The notes below the pieces were generated by a model. That model was given only the letters and a program-made list of their open reading frames with translations. It ran no database searches and was not told where the DNA came from. Of a stretch of DNA of 6,003 bases, positions 1 through 5,527 are shown in pieces. Source of the stretch: Chthoniobacter sp. (GTDB lineage: Bacteria > Verrucomicrobiota > Verrucomicrobiia > Chthoniobacterales > Chthoniobacteraceae); the NCBI GenBank assembly GCA_025352865.1, contig JANXSB010000367.1, forward strand, positions 1-6,003, in the 5' to 3' direction. Numbering within the stretch: the stretch's first letter is position 1; every line of letters starts with the position of its first letter. The position numbers and the translations under genes are program-made.

Positions 1-765
1 TCCGGGCCCGAGAAAAAAGTGGGCCTGCTCGCCAGCGCCACGAACACCCAGCGCGCGAAATTCAACGGCCTACTGCATGTCAAAAAAGACACCGCCACCG
101 GCGATGTCTGGATCGGCGACGTGCCCATGGTCGATCAGGGCCAGAAAGGCTACTGCGTCGTCGCCAGCACCGAGCGCGTCATGCGCTACTACGGCAGCGC
201 CGTGGATGAAAACGAACTCGCCCAGGTCGCCAACACCTCCTCCGCCGGCGGCACCAGCACCGAGGCCATGCTCGAGGCGCTGAAAAAACTCGGCGCGCGC
301 CTCAAGGTCCGCGTCCGCGATGTCGAGCACGGCGACTCCGTCAAAGACATCCTCAAACTCATCGCCGACTACAACCGCGCGGCCAAGCACGACGGCGTCG
401 CCGAGATTCCCGACCCCGGTCACTCCATCGACATCGGCGAGGTTTACCGCGCCATGAAAGGCGACGTGCTCAAGGAGGTGAAAACGAAAAACAAATCCGC
501 CCTCAGCCGCTTCCAGCGCGAAGTGCAGACCCACATCGACGCCGGCGTCCCGCTGCTTTGGACCGTCATGCTCGGCCTCGCCAAAGAACCCGGCATCCCC
601 CAGCAGACCTTCGGCGGCCACATGCGCCTCATCATCGGCTACAACACCGCCAAAGAGGAAATCCTCTACTCCGATTCCTGGGGCGCGGGCCACGAACTCA
701 AGCGCCTCCCCGCCGCCGACGCCTGGACCATGACCACCGGCGCGATGAGCATCGAGCCGCTGTAG
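1..765 (+). CDS. C39-like (papain-fold) cysteine peptidase, 5'-truncated by window edge
   Basis: The frame is open from base 1 to the TAG at 763-765, giving 255 visible residues. A GTG at 19 could be taken as a start, but it has no ribosome binding site and the frame stays open upstream, so I treat the gene as entering from the left. The fold is suggested by three papain-like motifs. A Cys motif, VDQGQKGYCVVAS, has Cys at visible residue 52 (bases 154-156). A His motif, FGGHMRLIIGYN, has His at 207 (619-621). A following YSDSWG has a candidate Asp at 225 (673-675). Order and spacing match a Cys-His-Asp triad of C39/C39-like peptidases. The insert between Cys and His is charged and helical. 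The missing N-terminus may hold a signal peptide or another domain. Substrate and location are unknown, and I see no transporter or bacteriocin genes beside it. A non-proteolytic papain-fold role remains possible. Confidence 0.75.
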   Translation, partial: SGPEKKVGLLASATNTQRAKFNGLLHVKKDTATGDVWIGDVPMVDQGQKGYCVVASTERVMRYYGSAVDENELAQVANTSSAGGTSTEAMLEALKKLGARLKVRVRDVEHGDSVKDILKLIADYNRAAKHDGVAEIPDPGHSIDIGEVYRAMKGDVLKEVKTKNKSALSRFQREVQTHIDAGVPLLWTVMLGLAKEPGIPQQTFGGHMRLIIGYNTAKEEILYSDSWGAGHELKRLPAADAWTMTTGAMSIEPL

Positions 766-795
766 GAGACTGTGAAAGAAGTCGGTTTTCAGCCC

Positions 796-812
796 GCGTC
801 CCAGCGGGACGC
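796..812. repeat. GC-rich intergenic hairpin after the peptidase gene
   Basis: GCGTCCC (796-802) and GGGACGC (806-812) are perfect 7-bp inverted arms around a 3-nt AGC loop, 31 bases after the peptidase stop. No T-run follows, so it is not a standard intrinsic terminator. It may be a dispersed intergenic palindrome or help end the upstream transcript. Confidence 0.4.
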
Positions 813-933
813 CTGCTCTTCGACGATACCGATGCAAAACACATCCCGGCCAAACTGGAAGGGTGGCTGGTCCAGCTCGGCCGCGGGAACTGCCGCACCT
901 TCACACGAGCTCGCCCTCCTGCGCACCTGCCCA

Positions 934-965
934 CACTCGTTCCCATCTGAGCTTGGGAACGAGTG
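934..965. repeat. REP-like palindromic repeat, 12-bp perfect stem
   Basis: CACTCGTTCCCA (934-945) and TGGGAACGAGTG (954-965) are perfect inverted 12-bp arms with an 8-nt loop. The CTCGTTCCCA/TGGGAACGAG core resembles a palindrome I recall as dispersed between genes in several bacterial phyla; that is memory, not a search. It sits between two genes on the left shoulder of the AT-richer patch. No T-tract follows the right arm, so a terminator role is unlikely. The rest of 766-1032 holds the hairpin at 796-812, a weak promoter candidate and no convincing gene. Confidence 0.55.
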
Positions 966-981
966 CAAAACGAGAGATAAC
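953..981 (+). promoter_or_regulatory. Possible promoter upstream of the nuclease-like gene
   Basis: TTGGGA (953-958) and GATAAC (976-981, four of six consensus bases) are separated by 17 nt, about 50 bases before the ATG at 1033. The -35 candidate lies in the right arm of the palindrome, so the match may be coincidental. A 10-codon ATG-to-TAG frame at 982-1014 follows, without visible meaning. Confidence 0.22.
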
Positions 982-1032
982 ATGCGCGATGAACCGCCAA
1001 TCAAGGCAACATAGCTGCCAACAAAAGAAAAC

Positions 1033-1545
1033 ATGAGCGAGACGCTAGCCGAAGTAATGACGAGGGTCACCACGGGATGGGATGGATTGAAACCCGATCT
1101 TCTGAACAGCACGAAGACGATTATCAAACGTCCAATATATCTCCGGCGAGAGAACAATCTTTTCGTTGGCTACAAAGTCGCTACTCAAACGCGATTATTG
1201 CTGCTGCGCTCCACGAAGAAATATGCAGCGACACTCAAATTTCCAAAGAATCGTGACTGGTTCAAAGCTTCCGCAGAAAAGTATGAAGATGAGAGATCGG
1301 ATGAACTAAACCTAGTTCTCGAACTGACTGACCCGGATTACCAAGACAATTTTGAGGCATTGGTGGCCTGTGTTGTTAAGGATGTTTTTGCCGTTGTTGA
1401 ACAGGAGCGGCACTACCTATTCAACAAGGATAAGCATCAAGCCGAGGAGTTCCGTAAGAGTATCAAAAAGTGGTACCAGGAAAATCCAGAGACCGATGAA
1501 GCTCTTGGACGGAAGCGACAGCGTGGTTTGCATGCAGAACTTTGA
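1033..1545 (+). CDS. N-terminal fragment of the DUF4420-type protein, up to the in-frame TGA
   Basis: This is the 170-codon open frame that would be translated if the TGA acts as a stop. It starts at ATG 1033, which is preceded only by an A-rich AAAAGAAAAC stretch and no clear Shine-Dalgarno. It carries the N-terminal strand-rich half and the charged helix after LTDPDYQDNF, but none of the PD-(D/E)XK residues, so alone it should have no nuclease activity. Whether a stable product exists is unknown. Confidence 0.45.
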   Translation: MSETLAEVMTRVTTGWDGLKPDLLNSTKTIIKRPIYLRRENNLFVGYKVATQTRLLLLRSTKKYAATLKFPKNRDWFKASAEKYEDERSDELNLVLELTDPDYQDNFEALVACVVKDVFAVVEQERHYLFNKDKHQAEEFRKSIKKWYQENPETDEALGRKRQRGLHAEL

Positions 1546-1548
1546 TTC

Positions 1549-2217
1549 TTGCGTGAGTATGTGCTGCCACAACTAGGTCCAGCACCTACTGTTAAATTCT
1601 GGGTCGGGCCTCTCGGATACGCTCACGATTTTCAATTTCCAAGTTGTGGAATCGAAGTAAAAGCAATCAGTCCGACTGAAGAGGATCCGGCGATCCAAAT
1701 TTCGAATCAGAATCAATTAGATTGTATTCGTCGAGGCCGCGACGGGGCTCCGCTTCCGTCTGAATACGAACTAAAGCTTTTCTTGTTTTGTCTATTTCTT
1801 TCCGACGTCGAGGGCGATGACATAGTAAATGTTGAATCGGAGAATACGGGCAAAACGAAGGAAGGAACCGAAACGCTGTATGCACTTGTCGAAAGCCTGC
1901 GCTCCGCTTTAGCCGAGAATTTCAGCGCTCTTTGGACGAAGCTCACGCGAGCGGGATATAAAAGGAAGTACGAGAGGGAATATATGAAAATTCCCCGGAA
2001 GGTAGTTATGGATAGTCGGCCATCCTTTTACGAGGTGGCGGATCGCAGCGATACCGAGCGATTTCCGAGGCTCATTCGACCTGATGCGCTTGGCAAAGGA
2101 GGACAATTGCCATCTGCAATTTCCAAGGTCCGATATCACCTGCGGCTCGAAGATATTCGCGGATTCGAGACAGCACCCGATTTCGTCATCGGTCATCTTT
2201 CGGTGGCCAAAGAATAG
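1549..2217 (+). CDS. C-terminal fragment of the DUF4420-type protein, carrying the nuclease motif
   Basis: This is the open frame after the TGA, in the same frame as the upstream half. The only nearby starts are TTG 1549 and GTG 1561, and neither has a ribosome binding site, so independent translation is doubtful. It contains every PD-(D/E)XK candidate residue: Asp at 1627-1629, Glu at 1654-1656 and Lys at 1660-1662. If it were made by readthrough or reinitiation, the catalytic core would be complete. I regard it as the 3' part of one broken gene rather than a gene of its own. Confidence 0.35.
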   Translation: MREYVLPQLGPAPTVKFWVGPLGYAHDFQFPSCGIEVKAISPTEEDPAIQISNQNQLDCIRRGRDGAPLPSEYELKLFLFCLFLSDVEGDDIVNVESENTGKTKEGTETLYALVESLRSALAENFSALWTKLTRAGYKRKYEREYMKIPRKVVMDSRPSFYEVADRSDTERFPRLIRPDALGKGGQLPSAISKVRYHLRLEDIRGFETAPDFVIGHLSVAKE

Positions 2218-2269
2218 CGCCTTTCCGCGTTTCAACGTCCGAGATCGTGTCTTTCCTAAGCCCGAAACC

Positions 2270-2297
2270 TTGATTTTGGAAATTGCGCTGTTACGAT
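2270..2297 (+). promoter_or_regulatory. Promoter of the tRNA-like element
   Basis: TTGATT (2270-2275, four of six consensus) and TACGAT (2292-2297, four of six) are 16 nt apart. The tRNA-like 5' end, G2304, lies seven bases after the -10, where transcription would normally begin. This places RNA start and acceptor-stem start at the same base. Confidence 0.45.
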
Positions 2298-2303
2298 CCT
2301 TCC

Positions 2304-2399
2304 GGGGCTGTAGCTCAACGGCAGAGAGCGGGCCTTGTTGATCAGATTACGGTCTGATCAACAAGCCCTGAGATGCGGGTTCAATTCCCGTCAACTCCA
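2304..2399 (+). tRNA. tRNA-like gene with an aberrant, much extended anticodon arm
   Basis: A cloverleaf can be drawn by hand. The acceptor GGGGCTG (2304-2310) faces CAACTCC (2392-2398), with one G-U and one C-A mismatch, then discriminator A2399. T2311-A2312 match positions 8-9. The D arm is GCTC/GAGC (2313-2316, 2326-2329) with a GG-containing loop. The T arm is GCGGG/CCCGT (2375-2379, 2387-2391) around the canonical TTCAATT loop. The central arm is not canonical. It spans 2330-2368 (39 nt rather than 17): GGG/CCC, one bulged C, then a perfect 13-bp inverted repeat (2334-2346 with 2353-2365) closed by TTACGG. There is no 7-nt anticodon loop, so no amino acid can be assigned. The bases after A2399 are CTA, not CCA. 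A small hairpin (2400-2422) follows directly. It may be a remodelled tRNA, a tRNA pseudogene or a tRNA-mimicking small RNA. Confidence 0.55.
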
Positions 2400-3987
2400 C
2401 TACTCTTTGACTGAGAGCGTAGATTTCTATGGAAACCGTACGACGATTTGCGTCGTGACTTTCACGACACTCGCGCTTCGGCGCCGAAAACATCACAACC
2501 GGTGGGTTCGCGGCGGCCTTGATCTTGTCGAAGCGCACCTCGTCGCGGAGAAAGTCGAAATACAATCCGCCGCTGCCCTCCGCGCGCGGGACGCGGAACG
2601 GCGCGAGGGAGAGCACGCGGTTTTCGTAGTGCAGTGTGGTGCTCGCGCTTTCCGCGGCGACGCCGCGGAAGGTCGCGGGGCCGAGCCGGGCCTCGCCGTG
2701 GACGATGAGCGCTTCGGGCGTGGGCGCGGTGCCGTGGGCTTCGAGGGTGAGCTGCGGGGATTGCGGAAACTCGAATTGCGCGAGCGTCTCCGCGACTTTG
2801 CCGGTGAACAGCGGGCGCAGGACTTTCGGATTGATGGTGCTGCGCAGCCGCGCGCGGAAATCGCCGGGCAGTTGCTGGGCATCGCCGCTGATCTCGCCAG
2901 TGCGCTGGACGATGCACACGTCGCGCAATGTCCAGCGCGCGCCGTCCGAGGAAAAGTCCGCGCTGGCGTTTTCAAAGATCACCGCTTTGCAGGCGAACCG
3001 GCCGAGTTCGAGGTGGCCGAGAAATTGCACCGCGGGATTTTCTCCCAAGCTCCATGTGGCGCGCGCGTCGAGCGTGGGCGGGGTGAAGAAGACGGTGTCG
3101 TCGGGCGCGGGAAAGGCGTCGAAGGCGCGCAGCAGCGCGGGCGTGTCGAGCGTCGAGTGGACGCGGAGTTGCGCGGTTTTCGCGGCGGGTTCGACGAGGC
3201 CGGTGAGGTGCAGTTCGCCGGCGGCGTCGCGGGCAGTCACGTCCTTGAGGTCAATCACGCCGTCGCGCAAATCCGCGGCAACGTAGAGGCTGCCGAGGAG
3301 ATAGTTTTTGCGCCGGATTTTTTCGCCCCAGAGCGCGAGCGTCGCGGAGACTTTGCCGGGCTGCGCGAGGTCGCCGCTGAAGTTGATGCTCACCAGCGGC
3401 GGCTCGTCCTCGAATTTCAGCGCCGCGATTTCCCCCGCGATGCGCTCGATCAGCGCGAGCGGCGGGACGCCCTTGTCGCCGGGCTTCGGGCGGAAGGCCT
3501 GCGGGTTGATGAGCCGTCCGGCAGCGTGGACGCGCACGCCGAAAACCTCGGCATCGGCGTGCGCGAGATAGAGCTGCTGCGGCGGGAGAAAGAGGCGCGC
3601 ATTGAGTTTCGCAATCTCGATCCGCGGCCCGCGCGAACTCGCCGGGTCGAGCCGCAGCGAGAGGCTGGCATCGCGCAGGTCGAGCGCATCGAGGAAGGGC
3701 TTGCCGCGCGCGAGGTTCGCGTAGTTCACCTGGAGCACCATCTCGTCGATGAAGGCGACGGTGCGCTTGCGCTCCTTGGTTTCATAGACGCGGACATCCT
3801 TCGCCACGAGGCCGCGCAGCGGATCGAGCGTCAGGCGGCGGAGCGAAACCTCGAAGCCGCGCTTGCGAAATTCGTTCGTGACGATGCCGCGCCATTTGCT
3901 CGTGAAGCCTTTGTGGTAGGCGTACCAGCCCGCGCCGAGGAGCGTCGCCACGAGCAGCGCGAGGAAGGTGAGGAGCACGCGGCGCAT
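2347..3987 (-). CDS. AsmA-like inner-membrane protein, apparently 3'-truncated with a chimeric C-terminus
   Basis: The start is ATG at 3987, giving MRRVLLTFLALLVATLLGAG, one N-terminal membrane anchor at about residues 4-21. The frame extends upstream to 4269, but that part is basic, low-complexity and antisense to another gene, so I exclude it. The 546-residue product is mostly alternating short strands, as in AsmA/DUF3971-type proteins that bridge the periplasm and affect outer-membrane assembly or lipid transport; examples are LTLDPLRGLVAKDVRV near residues 50-65 and HLTGLVEPAAKTAQLRVHS mid-protein. Family members are often longer. After about Met499 (2491-2493) the sequence becomes AT-richer and loses this character. 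The end, VELTGIEPASQGLLIRP, is the antisense translation of the tRNA-like T arm and hairpin, and the TAA (2347-2349) lies in that hairpin loop. The native C-terminus is probably missing. Membership of the AsmA group is by pattern only. Confidence 0.65.
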   Translation of the reverse strand: MRRVLLTFLALLVATLLGAGWYAYHKGFTSKWRGIVTNEFRKRGFEVSLRRLTLDPLRGLVAKDVRVYETKERKRTVAFIDEMVLQVNYANLARGKPFLDALDLRDASLSLRLDPASSRGPRIEIAKLNARLFLPPQQLYLAHADAEVFGVRVHAAGRLINPQAFRPKPGDKGVPPLALIERIAGEIAALKFEDEPPLVSINFSGDLAQPGKVSATLALWGEKIRRKNYLLGSLYVAADLRDGVIDLKDVTARDAAGELHLTGLVEPAAKTAQLRVHSTLDTPALLRAFDAFPAPDDTVFFTPPTLDARATWSLGENPAVQFLGHLELGRFACKAVIFENASADFSSDGARWTLRDVCIVQRTGEISGDAQQLPGDFRARLRSTINPKVLRPLFTGKVAETLAQFEFPQSPQLTLEAHGTAPTPEALIVHGEARLGPATFRGVAAESASTTLHYENRVLSLAPFRVPRAEGSGGLYFDFLRDEVRFDKIKAAANPPVVMFSAPKRECRESHDANRRTVSIEIYALSQRVVELTGIEPASQGLLIRP

Positions 3988-3993
3988 GCGGGA

Positions 3994-4022
3994 AGTGACA
4001 GGCGGCGGGCGGCTCGTGACAA
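3994..4022 (-). promoter_or_regulatory. Candidate promoter of the AsmA-like gene, start codon close behind
   Basis: On the minus strand TTGTCA (4022-4017, five of six consensus) is followed after 17 nt by GTCACT (3999-3994), a poor -10. The ATG at 3987 is six bases further, and no Shine-Dalgarno is present, which suggests a leaderless or nearly leaderless transcript. Confidence 0.3.
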
Positions 4023-4042
4023 GCCGATTCACGCGGGGCTTG

Positions 4043-4070
4043 TTGCGGGGCACGCGCGCTGCTTTATTGT
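4043..4070 (+). promoter_or_regulatory. Candidate promoter of the two-gene 232-residue operon
   Basis: TTGCGG (4043-4048) and TATTGT (4065-4070, four of six consensus) are 16 nt apart. The ATG at 4079 begins eight bases after the -10, so transcription would start at or next to the start codon. It diverges from the AsmA-like promoter within a 91-base gap. Confidence 0.3.
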
Positions 4071-4078
4071 GAATCCCG

Positions 4079-4777
4079 ATGATTAAAGCCAATTGTCGGG
4101 AACGTTTCACGGCGGCGGATTTCGATTTCGTCGTCCAAACCCTCGCCCGCTCCGAGCGGGATTCAGTGAACCTCGTCGATCTCCTCACCGACGCAGAAGC
4201 CCGCGACTCGATCCTCGACAGCCCGCGACTCGTGGAGTCGGTGCTCGCGCAGGACGGCACGCTGCGCATTTCGCCGCAGTTGTACTTTTACGTCTTGATC
4301 AGGCATGTCTTGAAATCGACAGGGCTCACCGACCGGCGCGTGAGCGACTACCTTGCTTCGCTGCTCGAAACTTTTTCTCAAACCGCGCGGATGAAATCGC
4401 CTGCGGACGGCAATGCCAACCCGGTGCAGTACGTTTCCGACATGCTCATCGCGCTGCGCAACGCTTCGCCCGCGCAGACATTTCTGATCCGCGCGCATGT
4501 CGGCAATTACGCGCTCTTCATCACCGGGATTTTCCACGAAACCGTGGAGCGGCGCAGCCAGCGCGGCGCGCCGGATGTGAGCTTTTACGAGGATGTGGGG
4601 AGCGCGAATTTCAAAGCGGTCGCCACTCACGCAGTCGCGCGATCGTGCGCGCTCGGCGGCGTTTTTGAAACGCTCGCGGAAGGTTTCCACGAGGCGCGTC
4701 TGGCGCTGAACCGGCTGTCGGATTCGCTGCTCCACCTCGATGCGTCGCACGCGCCGGTCATCCCTTTCCTCGCATGA
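4079..4777 (+). CDS. Unrecognised 232-residue helical protein, first gene of a coupled pair
   Basis: I do not recognise this protein. It starts at ATG 4079; no Shine-Dalgarno is visible. It has no signal peptide. It appears mainly helical, with charged segments alternating with aliphatic ones. The more hydrophobic stretches are LYFYVLIRHVL (about residues 68-78) and VGNYALFITGIFHETVERR (about 141-159). A tail with an evenly spaced Leu/Asp pattern, RLALNRLSDSLLHLD, runs at about 207-221. The stop TGA overlaps the next ATG as ATGA (4774-4777), which implies translational coupling and probably a shared function or complex. Base composition is that of the GC-rich chromosome. A conserved lineage-specific cytoplasmic protein is the safest description. 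Confidence 0.8.
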   Translation: MIKANCRERFTAADFDFVVQTLARSERDSVNLVDLLTDAEARDSILDSPRLVESVLAQDGTLRISPQLYFYVLIRHVLKSTGLTDRRVSDYLASLLETFSQTARMKSPADGNANPVQYVSDMLIALRNASPAQTFLIRAHVGNYALFITGIFHETVERRSQRGAPDVSFYEDVGSANFKAVATHAVARSCALGGVFETLAEGFHEARLALNRLSDSLLHLDASHAPVIPFLA

Positions 4778-5472
4778 GCGCCACGCTCTTCAGCGACATC
4801 CAGCGGCTCTTTGAGCGGACCTATGCGCAGGTCGGGATCAATCTCGAAGACTGCCTCATCGACCGCCAGCGCTGCGGGCAGCTCAGCCGCGCGGCGGGCG
4901 CGGCGGCGCGGGAGCTGAGCGAGCTGGCGCGAACTTTTTTGCGGAAGTCGGACGACCGGCTGCACATCGGCATCTACTACTCGCGCTGGCTGATCGAGCA
5001 GCTCGAACGGAACGATCCGCGGAAGGGATTGAACGACGCGAACATCCGGTCGCTGATTTCCTTCGTGGAGGAGATCAACCACGCGCTGCATGCGGCGCTG
5101 CAGTTTCAGCGTGGCGTGCGCGAGATCGCGAGCGAGGACTACGCGCGCAATCTGGAGCTGCAGGCGCAGGTCGATACCTATCTCGTGCTGCTGCTTTTCG
5201 TGGCCTTCTTTCGCAAGACGCAAAAGGTCTCGCGCACCGACCGGCGCTGGCTCCGCTTTCACCTTTTCGCGCGGCAGGACGCGCACGCCTACGCCGATCC
5301 GAATCTGCGCGGGCGCTATATGGAAACGACGGAGCTGGCGGCGCGCTACACGCTCTTCCTCGACGCGCTGAACGGGGCGCGGCGCGTGGATGAGATCCGT
5401 ATTTTCCACGCGCTCGAATATGCGGAGAAAAGGCAGCGCATTCTCGCGCTCATGGATGCGCCGAAAAAGTAG
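4774..5472 (+). CDS. Unrecognised 232-residue helical protein, second gene of a coupled pair
   Basis: The start ATG overlaps the upstream stop in ATGA, and there is no separate ribosome binding site, so translation is probably coupled. The protein has the same length as its partner but is not similar to it by eye. It seems largely helical and soluble. Residues 97-106 (FVEEINHALH) hold an E-x-x-H pair (Glu100, His103). A second polar helix, LELQAQVD (127-134), leads into a hydrophobic run, TYLVLLLFVAFF (135-146). The E-x-x-H plus E/Q/D arrangement vaguely recalls hypothetical proteins of other phyla and could be a metal or interface site, but that is weak inference. A basic region follows (KTQKVSRTDRRWLRFH). 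No function can be assigned. Confidence 0.8.
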   Translation: MSATLFSDIQRLFERTYAQVGINLEDCLIDRQRCGQLSRAAGAAARELSELARTFLRKSDDRLHIGIYYSRWLIEQLERNDPRKGLNDANIRSLISFVEEINHALHAALQFQRGVREIASEDYARNLELQAQVDTYLVLLLFVAFFRKTQKVSRTDRRWLRFHLFARQDAHAYADPNLRGRYMETTELAARYTLFLDALNGARRVDEIRIFHALEYAEKRQRILALMDAPKK

Positions 5473-5492
5473 CTTGGACTTCATTGCGGAGC

Positions 5493-5520
5493 TTGCCGCG
5501 CGTCGCGAGTCGGCTAGCGT
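5493..5520 (+). promoter_or_regulatory. Candidate promoter of the DUF1080 gene
   Basis: TTGCCG (5493-5498, four of six consensus) and TAGCGT (5515-5520, three of six) are 16 nt apart. The ATG at 5528 is seven bases after the -10 and has no Shine-Dalgarno, matching the layout before the genes at 3987 and 4079. Confidence 0.3.
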
Positions 5521-5527
5521 CGCGCGC

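Larger units (their letters stand above)
1033..2217 (+). pseudogene. PD-(D/E)XK nuclease-like protein (DUF4420 family), interrupted by one in-frame TGA
   Basis: A single reading frame of 394 codons with a TAG end at 2215-2217, broken only by TGA at codon 171 (1543-1545). Both sides are in the same frame and read as one DUF4420-type protein. The N-terminal part has the family-like LVLELTDPDYQDNFEALVAC stretch. Just before and after the stop come GLHAEL and FLREYVLPQLG, then FWVGPLGYAHDF. The nuclease signature is Asp199 (HDF), Glu208 and Lys210 (GIEVKA), then ISNQNQLD with Gln228. Later come FPRL and a KVRYHLRL strand. I know this family from clusters with DNA methyltransferase, GHKL ATPase, Z1 helicase and AIPR genes; none is in the window, so this copy is an orphan. 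The gene is AT-richer than its neighbours and uses ATA, TTA and AGA codons, which points to transfer. It is either a recent pseudogene, a sequencing error or a readthrough case. The product identity is fairly secure, the functional status is not. Confidence 0.75.

Noticed and set aside
70..837. 255-residue open frame on the - strand
   Set aside because: It mirrors the C39-like peptidase gene, which has papain-type motifs. The antisense product is Gly/Val/Ala-rich without a fold signature.
772..1014. 80-residue open frame between the peptidase and nuclease genes
   Set aside because: It reads through both palindromes, has a Ser/Arg/Pro-rich translation typical of translated intergenic repeats, and has no ribosome binding site.
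1352..1576. 74-residue frame bridging the TGA in another frame, considered as a programmed frameshift around the stop
   Set aside because: The sequence on both sides of the TGA belongs to the same frame, so no frameshift is needed. The alternative frame reads as unrelated Ser/Arg-rich sequence.
2400..2422. Intrinsic terminator directly after the tRNA-like element
   Set aside because: A 7-bp hairpin with a 2-nt bulge can be drawn (CTACTCT with AGAGCGTAG), but the following ATTTCTAT is not a proper T-tract, so I mention it only in the tRNA-like entry.
970..2490. Flanking direct repeats or att sites bounding the AT-richer islet
   Set aside because: By eye I found no copy of the tRNA-like 3' end on the left side and no matching duplication at the two edges. 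Short imperfect repeats could have been missed.
2335..4086. 583-residue open frame on the + strand
   Set aside because: It is antisense to the AsmA-like gene and in GC-rich sequence, where mirror frames stay open. The product is charged low-complexity (Arg, Glu, Ala, Val) with no domain, and it would start inside the tRNA-like hairpin.
3988..4269. 94-residue N-terminal extension of the AsmA-like frame
   Set aside because: It would place a basic, Ser/Arg-rich segment before an obvious membrane anchor and overlap the divergent gene's 5' end. The ATG at 3987 directly precedes the anchor.
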